The translations under genes and the position numbers were made by a program. DNA of 64,000 nucleotides from Helicoverpa zea (lineage: Eukaryota; Arthropoda; Insecta; Lepidoptera; Noctuidae), in the NCBI RefSeq assembly GCF_022581195.2, contig NC_061482.1, forward strand, positions 558,001 to 622,000, written 5' to 3'. Positions 51,670 to 62,222 of the stretch are shown piece after piece. Position 1 is the stretch's first letter. The number at the start of each line of letters is the position of its first letter. Under the pieces are notes generated by a model, which saw nothing but the letters and a program-made list of their open reading frames with translations, made no database searches and had not been told where the DNA came from.

Positions 51670-54507
51670 TCAACTTAGCGACCAACTATTCCTATCATTT
51701 AAATAATCATTAATGCTATAATAAGCCTTCTTTGAAAGAATTGACTTTACTTGTAATTTAAATGCATGAAACGGTAATTGTAGTAAAGTTAGAGGTAGTT
51801 TATTGTAAAAGCGGATACCGAGCCCCAAAAATGATCCATGAACCTTATGAAGTCTGTGAGTGGGTACACACAGTTTGTGCTTGTTTCTAGTGTTAATACT
51901 GTGAACATCGCTTTTTTTGGTGTACAAATGAATATTTTGCCTAATGTAAAGTATATTGGCATAGATAAATTGTGATGCCACAGTAAGAATGCCTATTTCT
52001 TTAAAGAGCTCTCTTAGCGAATGTCTACTACCTAACCGGTATATCGCACGAACAGCTCGTTTTTGTAAAACAAATATGTTTTGAATATCAGCAGCTTTGC
52101 CCCACAGAAGAATACCGTAGGACATAACGCTGTGAAAGTAGCTAAAATAGACTACTCGAGCTGTTTCTACGTCAGTGAATTGTCTTACTTTTCTGACGGC
52201 GTACGCAGCTGAGCTAAGCCTTCCCGCGAGGCTAGCTATGTGCGAGCCCCACTGAAGTCTGCTATCGACTGATATACCAAGAAATACTGTGGATTCGACA
52301 GTTTCTAGAACCTCGTTACTTAAAATAATATTCGGGCCTAGGTTTTTCACGTTCGGTAGAGTAAATTTAAGGCATTTTGTTTTCTTCGCATTTAAGACCA
52401 AGTTATTAGTACTAAACCAGTGTGTAACCAACGAAAGTGCACTGTTTACGTCGTTAAATTGATCCCTATTTCTGTCGACTTTAAAAATAAGTGAAGTGTC
52501 ATCTGCAAACAGTACAACGTCACAGATATTCTTCAGATGGAATGGTAGATCATTAATATATACCAGGAATAAGAACGGACCTAATATTGAGCCCTGTGGC
52601 ACACCTAATTGGACAGATAAACCTGATGATTTGACGCCATTGACATCTACGCATTGCACTCTGTTATTTAAATATGATTCTATTACGCTAAGAGCTTCAT
52701 TTTGGACTCCGTAATAACGTAATTTACGTAGAAGCGTATCGTGGTGCACGCAATCGAATGCTTTGGAGAGATCACAGAATACTCCAATGGCATTCTGAGA
52801 GTTTTCCCACGCATTAAAAATGTGTTTTAAAAGAGCTACACCAGCATCTGTTGTTGAACGACCTTTTGTAAAGCCATATTGTTCACTATGAAGGAGGCTA
52901 TTAACATTGAAATATCTTTGTAACTGCTTGAGTACTAATTTTTCGAATATTTTACTAAAAGCGGGTAAGATGGATATGGGTCTAAAATTATTTACATCCT
53001 TCTTATCGCCTGATTTAAATAAGGGAATGACTTTACTTAGTTTCATGAGGTCAGGAAAAACTCCGGTTTCAATACATTTATTAAATGTGATAGCAAGATA
53101 GGGGGCAACAATGTCGATTATATTCTTTAATAGTTTAATGGAAATGCCCCAATAGTCACCACTGTTTTTTAAGTTCAGTGAATTAAAAACGTTAATAACA
53201 TCAGTTGGCGTTATTTGCTCAAAACTAAAAATAGCGTCACACTTAGGGACACTATTATGCAGGAGACTCTCAGCGTCCGTAGCAGAAGAACTCAAGGAGC
53301 GAGTCGTAGTTAAAGGTATGCTGGCAAAGAACTCATTAAATGCCATGGCTACGTCAGCCGCATTACTAATACGTTTATTATCAGCGAATATTTCTAATTT
53401 ATTCTCAATATTTGTCGATTTTCCAGTTTCCTGATTAATAATTTTCCAAGTAGTCTTTACTTTATTAGAAGAATTTTTTATTGTATTACTTAAATATTTT
53501 GATTTAGCAACATTACAAATTTGTTTAAATAATTTTGAATATTTTCTAACATAATCTAAGAACGGAGTATCAAACCTGTACATTTTCATACCGTATAACT
53601 CGTAAAGCCTCGCTCGACTTTTGTAAATACCTTCAGTAGCCCATTTATTAAAGTTGGCAGAGGTAGCATTGACAGTCATGGTTTTAGTCTTAAACGTGGA
53701 ATTGAATTCCTTTTCTACAACATCAAAGAGTGATCCATACATGACATTAGGATCTTCATTTGCAAGAATGGAAGGTTTAAGATTTTTATTTATATTACTT
53801 TTAAATCTACTGCATCGACTAGTTGTAACAGGCCTGCATTCAATTTTAAATGGCTTCTTGCGGATTACCATGGGAAAACAAGCACTTTGTCCGCAATGGT
53901 CAGATGTCAGGTTATTAAGAACCATACAACTTGAGGCTTTACAATCACAAAAAATATTATCAAGGCAAGTTGAAGAAGTGGCCGTGATTCTTGTAGGTTC
54001 AAAAAACAAATTGACTAAGTTATAAGATTTAAATAGGTTTACGAGTCTAATACTTAATGGAGAAACCTCTAATATATTTATGTTAAAATCTCCGCATATT
54101 ATTTTACTTTTATTATTAGATTTCAATTTATTAAACAAGTCTTCTATAACTGACTCGAATATGTTGAAATCACCTGTGGGGGGGCGGTATACGCAAATTA
54201 TAACATATCGCTCAAGTTCTACACAAGACAACTCGATAGTGCGCTCGACAGAAAGTTTAACCAGATCCTGTCGTTGTTTACATTTTAACTCGTTAGAAAC
54301 TAATATTAAAGATCCACCTCGTATGGCATTCTTTCTTACAAACGCACTTTGTACAGTATATTTGCTATCGTTTAAAAACAATATTTCGGGTTCTTTTAAC
54401 CAATGTTCAGTCAAACATAAGACATGAACATTAAAACCTTCCAAAAACAAACTTAACTCTAACTCCTTGCCAGATAAGCCCTGCATGTTTTGATGTACAA
54501 GATTCAA
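51670..54507 (-). CDS. LINE family 1 ORF2: endonuclease-reverse transcriptase, 945 aa
   Basis: The endonuclease spans about residues 1-225: LVHQNMQGLS (Asn), LCLTEHWLK (Glu), IICGDFNIN (Asp-x-Asn), NLTSDHCGQS (Asp-His). The RT spans about 430-700: FRPISILPAFSKIFEKL, YGFTKGRSTTDA, FCDLSKAFDCVHHD, LGVPQGSILGP and LFADDTSLIF. No stop breaks it. Codon 54507 is TTG; the same frame is open a further 42 bases, to the two TAG codons at the end of ORF1. The first ATG (54486) comes after the first catalytic Asn block, so initiation must be unusual. Confidence 0.85.
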   Translation of the reverse strand: MNLVHQNMQGLSGKELELSLFLEGFNVHVLCLTEHWLKEPEILFLNDSKYTVQSAFVRKNAIRGGSLILVSNELKCKQRQDLVKLSVERTIELSCVELERYVIICVYRPPTGDFNIFESVIEDLFNKLKSNNKSKIICGDFNINILEVSPLSIRLVNLFKSYNLVNLFFEPTRITATSSTCLDNIFCDCKASSCMVLNNLTSDHCGQSACFPMVIRKKPFKIECRPVTTSRCSRFKSNINKNLKPSILANEDPNVMYGSLFDVVEKEFNSTFKTKTMTVNATSANFNKWATEGIYKSRARLYELYGMKMYRFDTPFLDYVRKYSKLFKQICNVAKSKYLSNTIKNSSNKVKTTWKIINQETGKSTNIENKLEIFADNKRISNAADVAMAFNEFFASIPLTTTRSLSSSATDAESLLHNSVPKCDAIFSFEQITPTDVINVFNSLNLKNSGDYWGISIKLLKNIIDIVAPYLAITFNKCIETGVFPDLMKLSKVIPLFKSGDKKDVNNFRPISILPAFSKIFEKLVLKQLQRYFNVNSLLHSEQYGFTKGRSTTDAGVALLKHIFNAWENSQNAIGVFCDLSKAFDCVHHDTLLRKLRYYGVQNEALSVIESYLNNRVQCVDVNGVKSSGLSVQLGVPQGSILGPFLFLVYINDLPFHLKNICDVVLFADDTSLIFKVDRNRDQFNDVNSALSLVTHWFSTNNLVLNAKKTKCLKFTLPNVKNLGPNIILSNEVLETVESTVFLGISVDSRLQWGSHIASLAGRLSSAAYAVRKVRQFTDVETARVVYFSYFHSVMSYGILLWGKAADIQNIFVLQKRAVRAIYRLGSRHSLRELFKEIGILTVASQFIYANILYIRQNIHLYTKKSDVHSINTRNKHKLCVPTHRLHKVHGSFLGLGIRFYNKLPLTLLQLPFHAFKLQVKSILSKKAYYSINDYLNDRNSWSLS

Positions 54508-54533
54508 AACATTTGACTCACCTGTTGTCGTGC

Positions 54534-55829
54534 CTAATAGTTTAAACTACTAGGCATATCAATAAGAATGTTAGTAGTATTACTAACAATATCCGGAGGT
54601 ACATGACAAGTACCTGTGTCTATGTGTATATTATATGCTAAAAGATTAGCAATGTGTCGTCTACAGCTAGGTGGCAAATACATAGAATGTTCAGTTAGTT
54701 TAAATCTATTATCAAATTGATTAACATCAAAAACTGAAATAGATTCAAGACGGTTAATCCTATTGTACATTAACATATTTTGGTCAAAAATGTGCCTATT
54801 TTGTTCCTCAGTCAAACTGTAAGAGTAAGGTAAGGCACCTATTATGAATTTACATTTATTTATTTTACTTAAATGTATAACAAGACTAATGCATTCTATA
54901 ATATCTTTTTTTGTAACGTTAAAGCTATCTCCATAAAGTAATATTATAGTAGAATAGGGGATTAGCTTTGTCAATTTAATAGTATTTATTAAGTGGCTAA
55001 AACTGGCACCAGGTAAACAATTGTTAATTACATATTGTTGCGAACACTGATTAAATATACTACCTAAACCTTGACCAAATTTGTCTGAAAAGATGTATGT
55101 AATACTTTTATTTAAAACTGTAACAGAATCAGAATTATGGGTAACAGCCACTTGAGTCACCTGTGGTGCCGGGGTAACAGACTGGGGCTCAGGTGTCGGG
55201 GAGCAAGTACAACTGCAGGAAAGGTTATTTGTCAATGACTCATACCTCTCTGCATTGCACCTCACTATGTCTGCCAACTCACAGGCCTCCTGCATGCGCA
55301 CACTCAAGTCCTGTTGTGAAGCTTCATATTTCTGGAAAATATCCCTAAGACACAATTCTTTAACATGAAGCTCCTCCTCTAAGCGCTGTATTTCAGTGTC
55401 ATGAAATGACCTACATACGTCCAATTCTGATTGACATAGTCCTAAATCACTAATTAAAGTAATGTTCTTTTTCCTAAGGAAATTATTTGATTTGTACACT
55501 TTTTGTTTCTTTAAAGATTTTCTAATTTTACCTATTATTCTATTTAATTTTAAATATTTTTTTATTTTATTATGAGATGTAAATGTTCTACTTTTAATTA
55601 AAGTGTCATTGGTCAAGTCAATTGTTACAACTGGCTCATTACAAGAGGGTCCGGACAAACTACCAACTAACTCATTGAAAAGACTGCAGGTGTTCGCAGA
55701 CTGTTCACTGGATTTAACAGCTTCCAACTGTGTGATGGTGTTGTGGGCCTTGCTTAGCTCAATTTCCAGTTCTGAGATCCGCCTTAATGCCAGTTCATGT
55801 GTGTCATTACATTCTTGAAAATTTGACAC
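54534..55829 (-). CDS. LINE family 1 ORF1, N-terminus probably lost, 431 codons
   Basis: A coiled coil (RRISELEIELSKAHNTITQL) is followed by a basic stretch (HNKIKKYLKLNRIIGKIRKS), a second helical block, and a C-terminal region with FSDKFGQGL, LPGASFSHL, ILLYGDSFN and a late His (SCRRHIANLL). The last blocks recall the degenerate SGNH-esterase fold of some CR1-group ORF1 proteins, but the catalytic Ser is not evident. The first codon here is GTG, right after an in-frame TAA, and the first ATG is about 180 codons in. So the natural start is missing or broken. Confidence 0.6.
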   Translation of the reverse strand: MSNFQECNDTHELALRRISELEIELSKAHNTITQLEAVKSSEQSANTCSLFNELVGSLSGPSCNEPVVTIDLTNDTLIKSRTFTSHNKIKKYLKLNRIIGKIRKSLKKQKVYKSNNFLRKKNITLISDLGLCQSELDVCRSFHDTEIQRLEEELHVKELCLRDIFQKYEASQQDLSVRMQEACELADIVRCNAERYESLTNNLSCSCTCSPTPEPQSVTPAPQVTQVAVTHNSDSVTVLNKSITYIFSDKFGQGLGSIFNQCSQQYVINNCLPGASFSHLINTIKLTKLIPYSTIILLYGDSFNVTKKDIIECISLVIHLSKINKCKFIIGALPYSYSLTEEQNRHIFDQNMLMYNRINRLESISVFDVNQFDNRFKLTEHSMYLPPSCRRHIANLLAYNIHIDTGTCHVPPDIVSNTTNILIDMPSSLNY

Positions 55830-55835
55830 TTAAGA

Positions 55836-56900
55836 ATTTGACAATTAAGAAATACGTACCTACATACGACAGTTAGGACCCACAATAGGGGAACTTGGTA
55901 TTAGGTTTATGGTCCCCCATTGACATAAGCATCCAAGGTAAAATAAATACCCATTCACTATAGTTTTCCAGTAAACAATGATTTTGCTCCAAACACTGGG
56001 TAGTTGTTGATATTTGTTTTGACACGTTCAATGGACCCGGTTCGAATTGCAGTATAATTACCCGGGTCAGGCCGGGACAAACCGCAGGAAATGCTTGTAT
56101 CCTCTCTGTTTACTGTCGTGTTCCGGGACATTGTTAACAACTAGGGCCTTTGGTCTCTGGGCACGTAGATATTTGAGTAGGGGTAGTGGTATGATAAAGT
56201 AAACTTTTTTTGTAAATTAGATGATATTTATTTTTTGAAATTATATGTTGTTAATATATTTAATTGGATTTTATTTCCGAGGGAAACTTAGCAGGTAACT
56301 AGACTTGCCGGCAATTAAGTATGTGAATTAATATCGGTTATCAACCAGAAGTTCTATTTTTAAAGATAGTCGTTTTTATAGTATAGTTTTATGATATACA
56401 AATGATTCAGTAAATAAGTTTTACTAGATACACACATACTGCTGAACAGCTTACTAGATATCTACAGTAAATATTCGTTAGGCCTTAGCAGACCAATAAT
56501 GAAAATAATGGATGCAATGCAAACATTTAAATTATTAATATTGAAATGAAATGTGAAGAAAAAATAGAAATGTCCTTTTTATAAAACTAGAGAAAATCCA
56601 CCCCGGATGTACCTACCTCAAAGAACAAGTAAAGTCGTAATAAGAAAAAGGATTAAAAAAACATTTGAAAGCCCTCGACGAGGTAACTATCCAAGGAAAT
56701 CCATTGGGGTCTGACCTTCATTGTTTCTATGGAAAGTAAATAAATTCTCTTTTCAGATCTTTTGAGTCCGTTTTATTATTTCTCTTAAAAGTTTCCCTAA
56801 AACATGAACAGAGTTGGAGTAATGAGGATTTTCAATTTAATATTTTACAATCCCATAAGATATTTACCTGTTTAAAATTAGATCATTTCAATATATTAAC
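55836..56900. other. Spacer, nothing recognised
   Basis: AT-rich; the frame at 55958-56140 has no support. Confidence 0.4.
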
Positions 56901-56902
56901 TA

Positions 56903-57101
56903 CTAGCCGTTTTCCCATCGTTTCACCCTTGTCCCTTGGGAACTACGGTTCTTAATGGGATAAAATATAGCCTAGGTTACTCGCAGATAATATAGCTTTG
57001 TAATGGTGAAAGAATTTTTGAAATCGGTCCAGTTGTTTTTGAGTTTATCCATTACAAGCAAAGGAAAAATCTTTTTTTTTCTCTTATAATATTGGTATGA
57101 T
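56903..57101 (-). mobile_element. Helitron-like element, family B
   Basis: On the minus strand A, then TCATACCAATATTATAAG at the start, and GGGAAAACGGCTAG before T at the end. Confidence 0.55.
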
Positions 57102-57447
57102 TTGTTTCGTCCTTATTTATTGATTCACAAGTGATAATTCGGTTATAGAGAAGGCAATTTAGTATTCAGAAACTTTCAGACTGTAATTACACCACTGAAG
57201 ACTGATTAGATTTCAGGCTGTGTCAAATAAGTTTGCTTTTATTACCCTTTGGTCATTAGCTTTGTTACACGATGTGATTTTAAATTACATCCGTATTGTA
57301 AGGGGTATCCGAAAGGGGAATATTTAAGCTGGTGTTAGGCCCTAAAGGGATGAATCTAAAACCAATTTATTAATTTCAATCGATTCAGATGCTGTTCAAT
57401 CACTTATGCCAAGCGCAACAGTTAAATAGACACTCATATGACGTATA

Positions 57448-57620
57448 TTAGCCGCTTTCCCGCGGTTTCACCCGCGTCCCATGGGAACTACTGCTCTTAT
57501 CGGGATAGAATATAGCCTATATTACTTGGGAATAGTGCAGCTTTACAATAGTGAAAGAATTTTTTAAATCGATTCTGTAGTTTCGGAGCTTTTAGGGTAC
57601 AAACGAACAAACATGAAAGT
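57448..57620 (-). mobile_element. Helitron-like element, family B, CTAA end
   Basis: On the minus strand it ends CGCGGGTGAAACCGCGGG, then AAAGCGG and CTAA before T. The stem CGCGG/CCGCG is intact. The 5' end is truncated. Confidence 0.55.
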
Positions 57621-57973
57621 TTGTGTAGGTTAGTAAACATACATAATATTTGACCTTCTATACATGTGTTTACATAAGTAATTGTGTTACACATTCAGTG
57701 CTTTATAAATAAATAGGCTTACCTGTAGCCACATCGACCCGCGCCCGAGATACTCGAGCGGGGATTTAAACTTTTAATTAAGTATCAAGTCGTAATTCTA
57801 CCAAGTTCAAGTTATCAGGCCTATTGCTTTGTTTATCATGTCTTGTATTATTTCAAGCTTTACATGTACCGAAACGGTGTACCTATAATTTTTATTTCCC
57901 GGTTTAGATGAGAGTTTAAGAATTGTACATTAGACATTAAATAAAGCAATAACAACTGTGCTCAGTTCATCTA

Positions 57974-58162
57974 TCTACGGTAGTATAATAAGAAGGATAC
58001 ATCTTTTGTTTGTTTGCACCCTTAAAACTATCAAACTACTGCACAGATCCGCAAAATTCTGACACTGTTGGAAAGCTACGCTATTTCCAAGTAAATAGGG
58101 TTTATTTTATATCAGTACAGATTAAGGTGGGTCGCAGATGAGACCGCGGGTAGACCGTCTGG
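57974..58162 (+). mobile_element. Helitron-like element, family B, CTGG end
   Basis: Family-B interior, ending GACCGCGGGTAGACCGTCTGG. Only four bases separate it from the next element. Confidence 0.45.
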
Positions 58163-58166
58163 TTCA

Positions 58167-58380
58167 TCCCTACTAATGTTATAAATGCGAAAGTAACTCT
58201 GTCTATCTGTTACGCTTTCACGTCTAAACAACTGAACTGATTTTAATAAAATTTGGTACAGAGATAGAGTTGACCTTGAGAAAGAACATAGGATAGTTTT
58301 TATCCCGGACTTTTGAAGAATTCTCTTGGAAACGCGATATAACCGAACTATACGCGGGCAAAGCCGCGGGCGGAAGCTGG
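58167..58380 (+). mobile_element. Helitron-like element, family A
   Basis: Host A, then TCCCTACTAATGTTATAAAT, ending with hairpin CGCGG-GCAAAG-CCGCG, GGCGGAAG and CTGG. The 3' terminus fits CTRR. Confidence 0.65.
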
Positions 58381-58624
58381 CAATACAATAAAAAAGGTAA
58401 TTAAAAATACCTACTAGAATCATAAGATATCCAATAAAACAACTTCATCGCAGCGCCGATCGAATTTCCATTAAATTAAAATTTCGCCGCAGTTTCCGCA
58501 AAATAAGCTTAAAAACACTGAGCGTGATAAATGTAATTTATTAAAAACTGATGGAAAATATAGATTGGGGAGCAAGTAACATCAGTGTGAACATCAAGCC
58601 ACGTTATAAACTATATTTTATTAA

Positions 58625-58813
58625 TCTATATGTATAAAAGAAAGTCGTGTTAGTTAGACTGCTTATAACTGAAGAATGTCTGAACTTTGTAAGCTGAAAA
58701 TTGTAGAGGAGGTAGCTTAGAACCGGGAGAAGGCCATAGGATAGATTTTGTCACCTTCCGGCTGCGGAAATCAGTTATCTCGGGAGGCTGGTGACATCGC
58801 GGGCGGAACCTTG
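58625..58813 (+). mobile_element. Helitron-like repeat, family D
   Basis: Host A, then TCTATATGTATAAAAGAAAG. The end ATCGCGGGCGGAACCTTG resembles a decayed Helitron 3' end. Confidence 0.4.
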
Positions 58814-59514
58814 TTGTATACAGAATCATGCGAGCTAAATCTCTTTATAAAATCTTTCATTTTAATTCCAACTCCTGAGCACAATTAATATTATTATAGC
58901 TCTGATAAACGCTTCCACATTTTATCTTTAGTAGGGTAACTAAATTATTTATTGCGCCACCATTCGCCGTTTAGGGAACACCTAATACGAATTTCGTTTT
59001 TACCATAGTTTAAGTGTCCCTTATAACCTTTATTATTGGGGGAGCCCTTATTCTAAGTGACACTTAGTTAGGGAAACGTTAAAAGATTGTTGGTGAAAAT
59101 GGGCATTAGATTGTATGATTTTTGAAGGACAACAAAACGCTTATTCTCGAAATTACTAATGCTGGTCAAATTGTGCCAACCGATTTAGATTTTTCTTGGT
59201 AGGTAACTGTTCGTAATCTAATATACTTTTAAAGGTTTTTAGGTAAAAGGTAATAGGAAAACTTCGTTCAAAATTAAAACCTGAAAACTCTTTTTATGTG
59301 GGTTAATCGTCAAAAAGGGTTTTCGCTCATTTTGTCTTGTTTACATACCTATCTATTTTGTAAATGTAGGTACGAGTAGGAACATATAATATAAAAGAAC
59401 TCACTAAGGGTAGGCTCGGTAGATCAATAACATAAAAAAAATTGGGCTGCCGAAACCCACACAATTTTCAATTCCATTCATTGAAAAACAACGTGTTTCT
59501 ATCCTAAAATGTGC

Positions 59515-59690
59515 GACTAGATTCTTTTTTATCCGGTGGTGTCGGATTGCCCCCCCATCGGGCTATGAGAGTGGAGGAATAGTGCACCTGTGTCTGCGCA
59601 AATGCTTGTGCACTATAATATGCTATGCTCTCTTTATGTGAGAACAGCTGCCGTGACCGATAATAATCGGCTAGGAGAACATCAAGTAAT
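59515..59690 (-). repeat. Dispersed repeat fragment
   Basis: GCGCAAATGCTTGTGCACTA and the CGATAATAATCGGCTAGGA region look like a common moth repeat, but I cannot assign a class. Confidence 0.3.
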
Positions 59691-59728
59691 AATATTTTGT
59701 TAAGCAAACGTCTTCATAACATTGTAAC

Positions 59729-60158
59729 GCGGTGTCCTGCGTGAGCGACGAACGCGACGCGACGCGACGCAACACGACGCGACGTAATGCGACGCGATGC
59801 TATACGCGACAGATGTCCTACGTGATTTTGGTCATTACTTCTCAAATCATGGAGAAGTTGTGTTACAATTTTGCTTGAAAGTTCATATTTAAAGTACAGA
59901 CAGCAACAATCTTCCAACTTGTTTGTACTAATAAACGATTTCTTTAATATTTATGTTTTTTTTGTCCCACAACAATCAACGCTTCTGAATAGTTCGCGGT
60001 GTCGCGTCTGGTCGCCCTCAAAACAAGTACGCGTTACGTCGCGTCTCGCCGCAGACTGTCACATAGGCCGCATGTAGGGAATTCCTTTGAGTTGATCGCG
60101 TTCGTCGCGTTCGCAGCGTCGCGTCGCGTCGCGTTCGTCGCTCACGCAGGACACCGCG
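59729..60158. mobile_element. Harbinger-like MITE with CpG-rich ends
   Basis: Left end CGCGGTGTCCTGCGTGAGCG and right end CGCTCACGCAGGACACCGCG are perfect inverted repeats, continuing through CGACGAACGCGACGCGACGC-type pentamers to about 40 bp. TAA flanks both sides (59726-59728, 60159-60161). At 430 bp it has no coding frame; frames in it come from the CGACG repeats. Confidence 0.8.
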
Positions 60159-60474
60159 TAAGTTCTATTTATTTGTGTCGGTCATATTACACACGGACAA
60201 TTTTTCAATAAAAATACATTGAATAGAAATACCAATTCGAAAGAGGAAACTAGTAATATACGATTGGAAGTAGCATTCGATTCGAGCAATATTTTCTCGA
60301 GGAGAATACAAGAGTGTTTCTCAAGGCTGATATCAATAAATCTAGTTTTTGTAACATATGCACTTGCTTATTTGTTCTGCTGTTTATATATTTTAAAAGA
60401 GTTTCTTAGATGAGATCATCTGTTGCTATATCTAAGATATATTAGGTATGGAATTCTGGCGCGACGTGTTCTTA

Positions 60475-60840
60475 TACAAGGTGTTGATTTGCATTTGTGC
60501 AATATTTCAGGAGGAGGACATAAAATACGTAAATAATCGATTGGAATTACAGTAGACGGGAAATAGCTAATATGCACTGCTTTTTTTGTCATTGTAATGT
60601 CGTAGTATTTCAGAAGTAATCCAATTTTATGAATGAAATTTATGAGTGATCGTTGTGTATGCTTTGTGTTTGCGTTTGTGTGAGAGCGCAGCACGGTTTT
60701 AAGGCCGCACACGCGCCATGTTTAAATAAGGGTAGGAGACATTGAATTTGTTTGAAAAAAAAAATATCGAATCAATTTTTTTGTTGATTTGGGTTGAGAA
60801 TCATTAGCATAATTACGTCCTTGAATATTGCACAGATGCA
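60475..60840. mobile_element. MITE (TACAAGGTGTTGATTTGC family), copy 2
   Basis: The left end is identical in type to 36372 and the interior is collinear with it. The right inverted repeat is decayed after GCACAGATGCA. Confidence 0.6.
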
Positions 60841-61312
60841 GAAATATAAGTTACCTATACATTACCATTTTCTTTGGTAGAATAATATTCTAATAAGCCT
60901 TTAAAAACCAATGTAAAAATAAGCATGGTATCTTACCAAGACACAAGATATAAAGTAGGTACAATATAGAATTTGAAGTTACGCTCACTTATACCTATAA
61001 AATATTTTATGAAAATACGTAAAACTAAGTTAATAAGTACTTCAGTGATTGTTTTTGTTACAATGTTATCGTATTAATTCTCTAAACAACAAGTTTACGA
61101 AGTTTCAAGTACGTAATTAGGTAAACGACTTCGGTAATACAATGTAACGACAAACTAAATTGTATTGTACCTATATTAAAGCGGGTATAATTTATATGCC
61201 GGAAACCTCCTAACGACTGAATTTGTGTAAACTGCATGAAACATGTTCAGTCGTTTTTGAGTTAGGTAATCACGACCATGGAATTTTGTTTTTATAACTA
61301 TACTAGCTTCCG
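60841..61312. other. Spacer, nothing recognised
   Basis: AT-rich, no supported feature. Confidence 0.4.
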
Positions 61313-61528
61313 CTCGCGGCTTTGATCGCATAGAGTTCGGTTATATCGCGTTTCCAAGAGAATTCTTCAAAAGTCCGGGATAAAAACTATCATATGTTCT
61401 TTCTCAAGGTCAACTCTATCTCTGAACCAAATTTTATTAAAATCAGTCCAGTGGTTTAGACGTGAAAGCGTAACAGACAGACAGACAGACAGACAGAGTT
61501 ACTTTCGCATATATAATATTAGTAGGGA
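61313..61528 (-). mobile_element. Helitron-like element, family A
   Basis: On the minus strand A, then TCCCTACTAATATTATATAT, ending with GGAAGCTAG before T. The CAGACA run is expanded and the hairpin has mutated. Confidence 0.6.
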
Positions 61529-61874
61529 TAGATACCTAATTATTGTGCTTCGAGTAACTCATAAACATAATTTATCCTCGTGCACCTGGGAATAATGAAT
61601 CCGGGTCAGTTACAGAACTTAATTATGAATAACTCGGTGAAATGGAAAAACTGTTTAACGTCACTTTTTATAACAAGAATAACTAATTACCATCTCTGCG
61701 GTAGTTTCTATTTAATGGAGGGGAAAATATTTTCGCTGGCCACCTAGTAAAACTTTTATGTAACAGTATTTTTAAAACTGAGGCCTTTATGAATTGAAGT
61801 ACTTAATATTTTTATTTTCGCTTTCTTAAAATTACTTCTGCAAGTGTTTCTTTTATTATACGTTGTCTATAAAT

Positions 61875-62045
61875 CCAGAGTAATACAGAGGAAACATTAT
61901 TTTGTTTGTTTGCACCCTAAAGGCCCCGAAACTGCTAAACTGATACGAAAAATTCTTTCTCCGTTGGACAGCTACACTCTTCCCGAGTAACAAAGGCTAT
62001 ACCTACCTATCTTATCCAGGTACGGTCAGTAGCTCTGTTGGTGCC
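61875..62045 (+). mobile_element. Helitron-like element, family B, truncated
   Basis: Family-B interior (CAGCTACACTCTTCCCGAG, then ATCCAGGTACGGTCAGTAG); the 3' terminus is missing. Confidence 0.4.
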
Positions 62046-62084
62046 TTTCTAATGTCTAAAGGATACCTGTCTCCTATCAGTTCG

Positions 62085-62222
62085 AGATCATCATCCTCTG
62101 AGCCTTTTTCCCAACTATGTTGCGGTCGGCTTCCAGTCTAACCGCATGTAGCTGAGTATCAGTGTACAAGGAGCGATTGCCCTATCTGACCCCCTCAACC
62201 CAGTTACCCGGGCAACCCAATC
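62085..62222 (-). mobile_element. SINE 3' part, antisense
   Basis: On the minus strand it carries GGGTTGCCCGGGTAACTGGG, the body, and AAAAAGGCTCAGAGGATGAT. Confidence 0.6.

Larger units (their letters stand above)
50744..55835 (-). mobile_element. LINE family 1, copy 2 (ORF1 + ORF2)
   Basis: On the minus strand: ORF1 (55829-54534), ORF2 (54507-51670 and a little upstream), a 3' UTR of about 0.9 kb and a TTTGAG-repeat tail at 50744-50768. The tail abuts the repeat that ends GGAACCCT. The 5' border is near 55835, where ORF1 loses its frame without an ATG. Copy 1 at 27.5 kb is a shorter sister. Confidence 0.8.

Noticed and set aside
53654..54427. Plus-strand frames of 115-123 codons
   Set aside because: They are antisense to the endonuclease part of LINE 1 ORF2.
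59714..60211. Arg/Ser/Ala-rich open frames
   Set aside because: They come from the CGACG pentamer repeats of the MITE ends.
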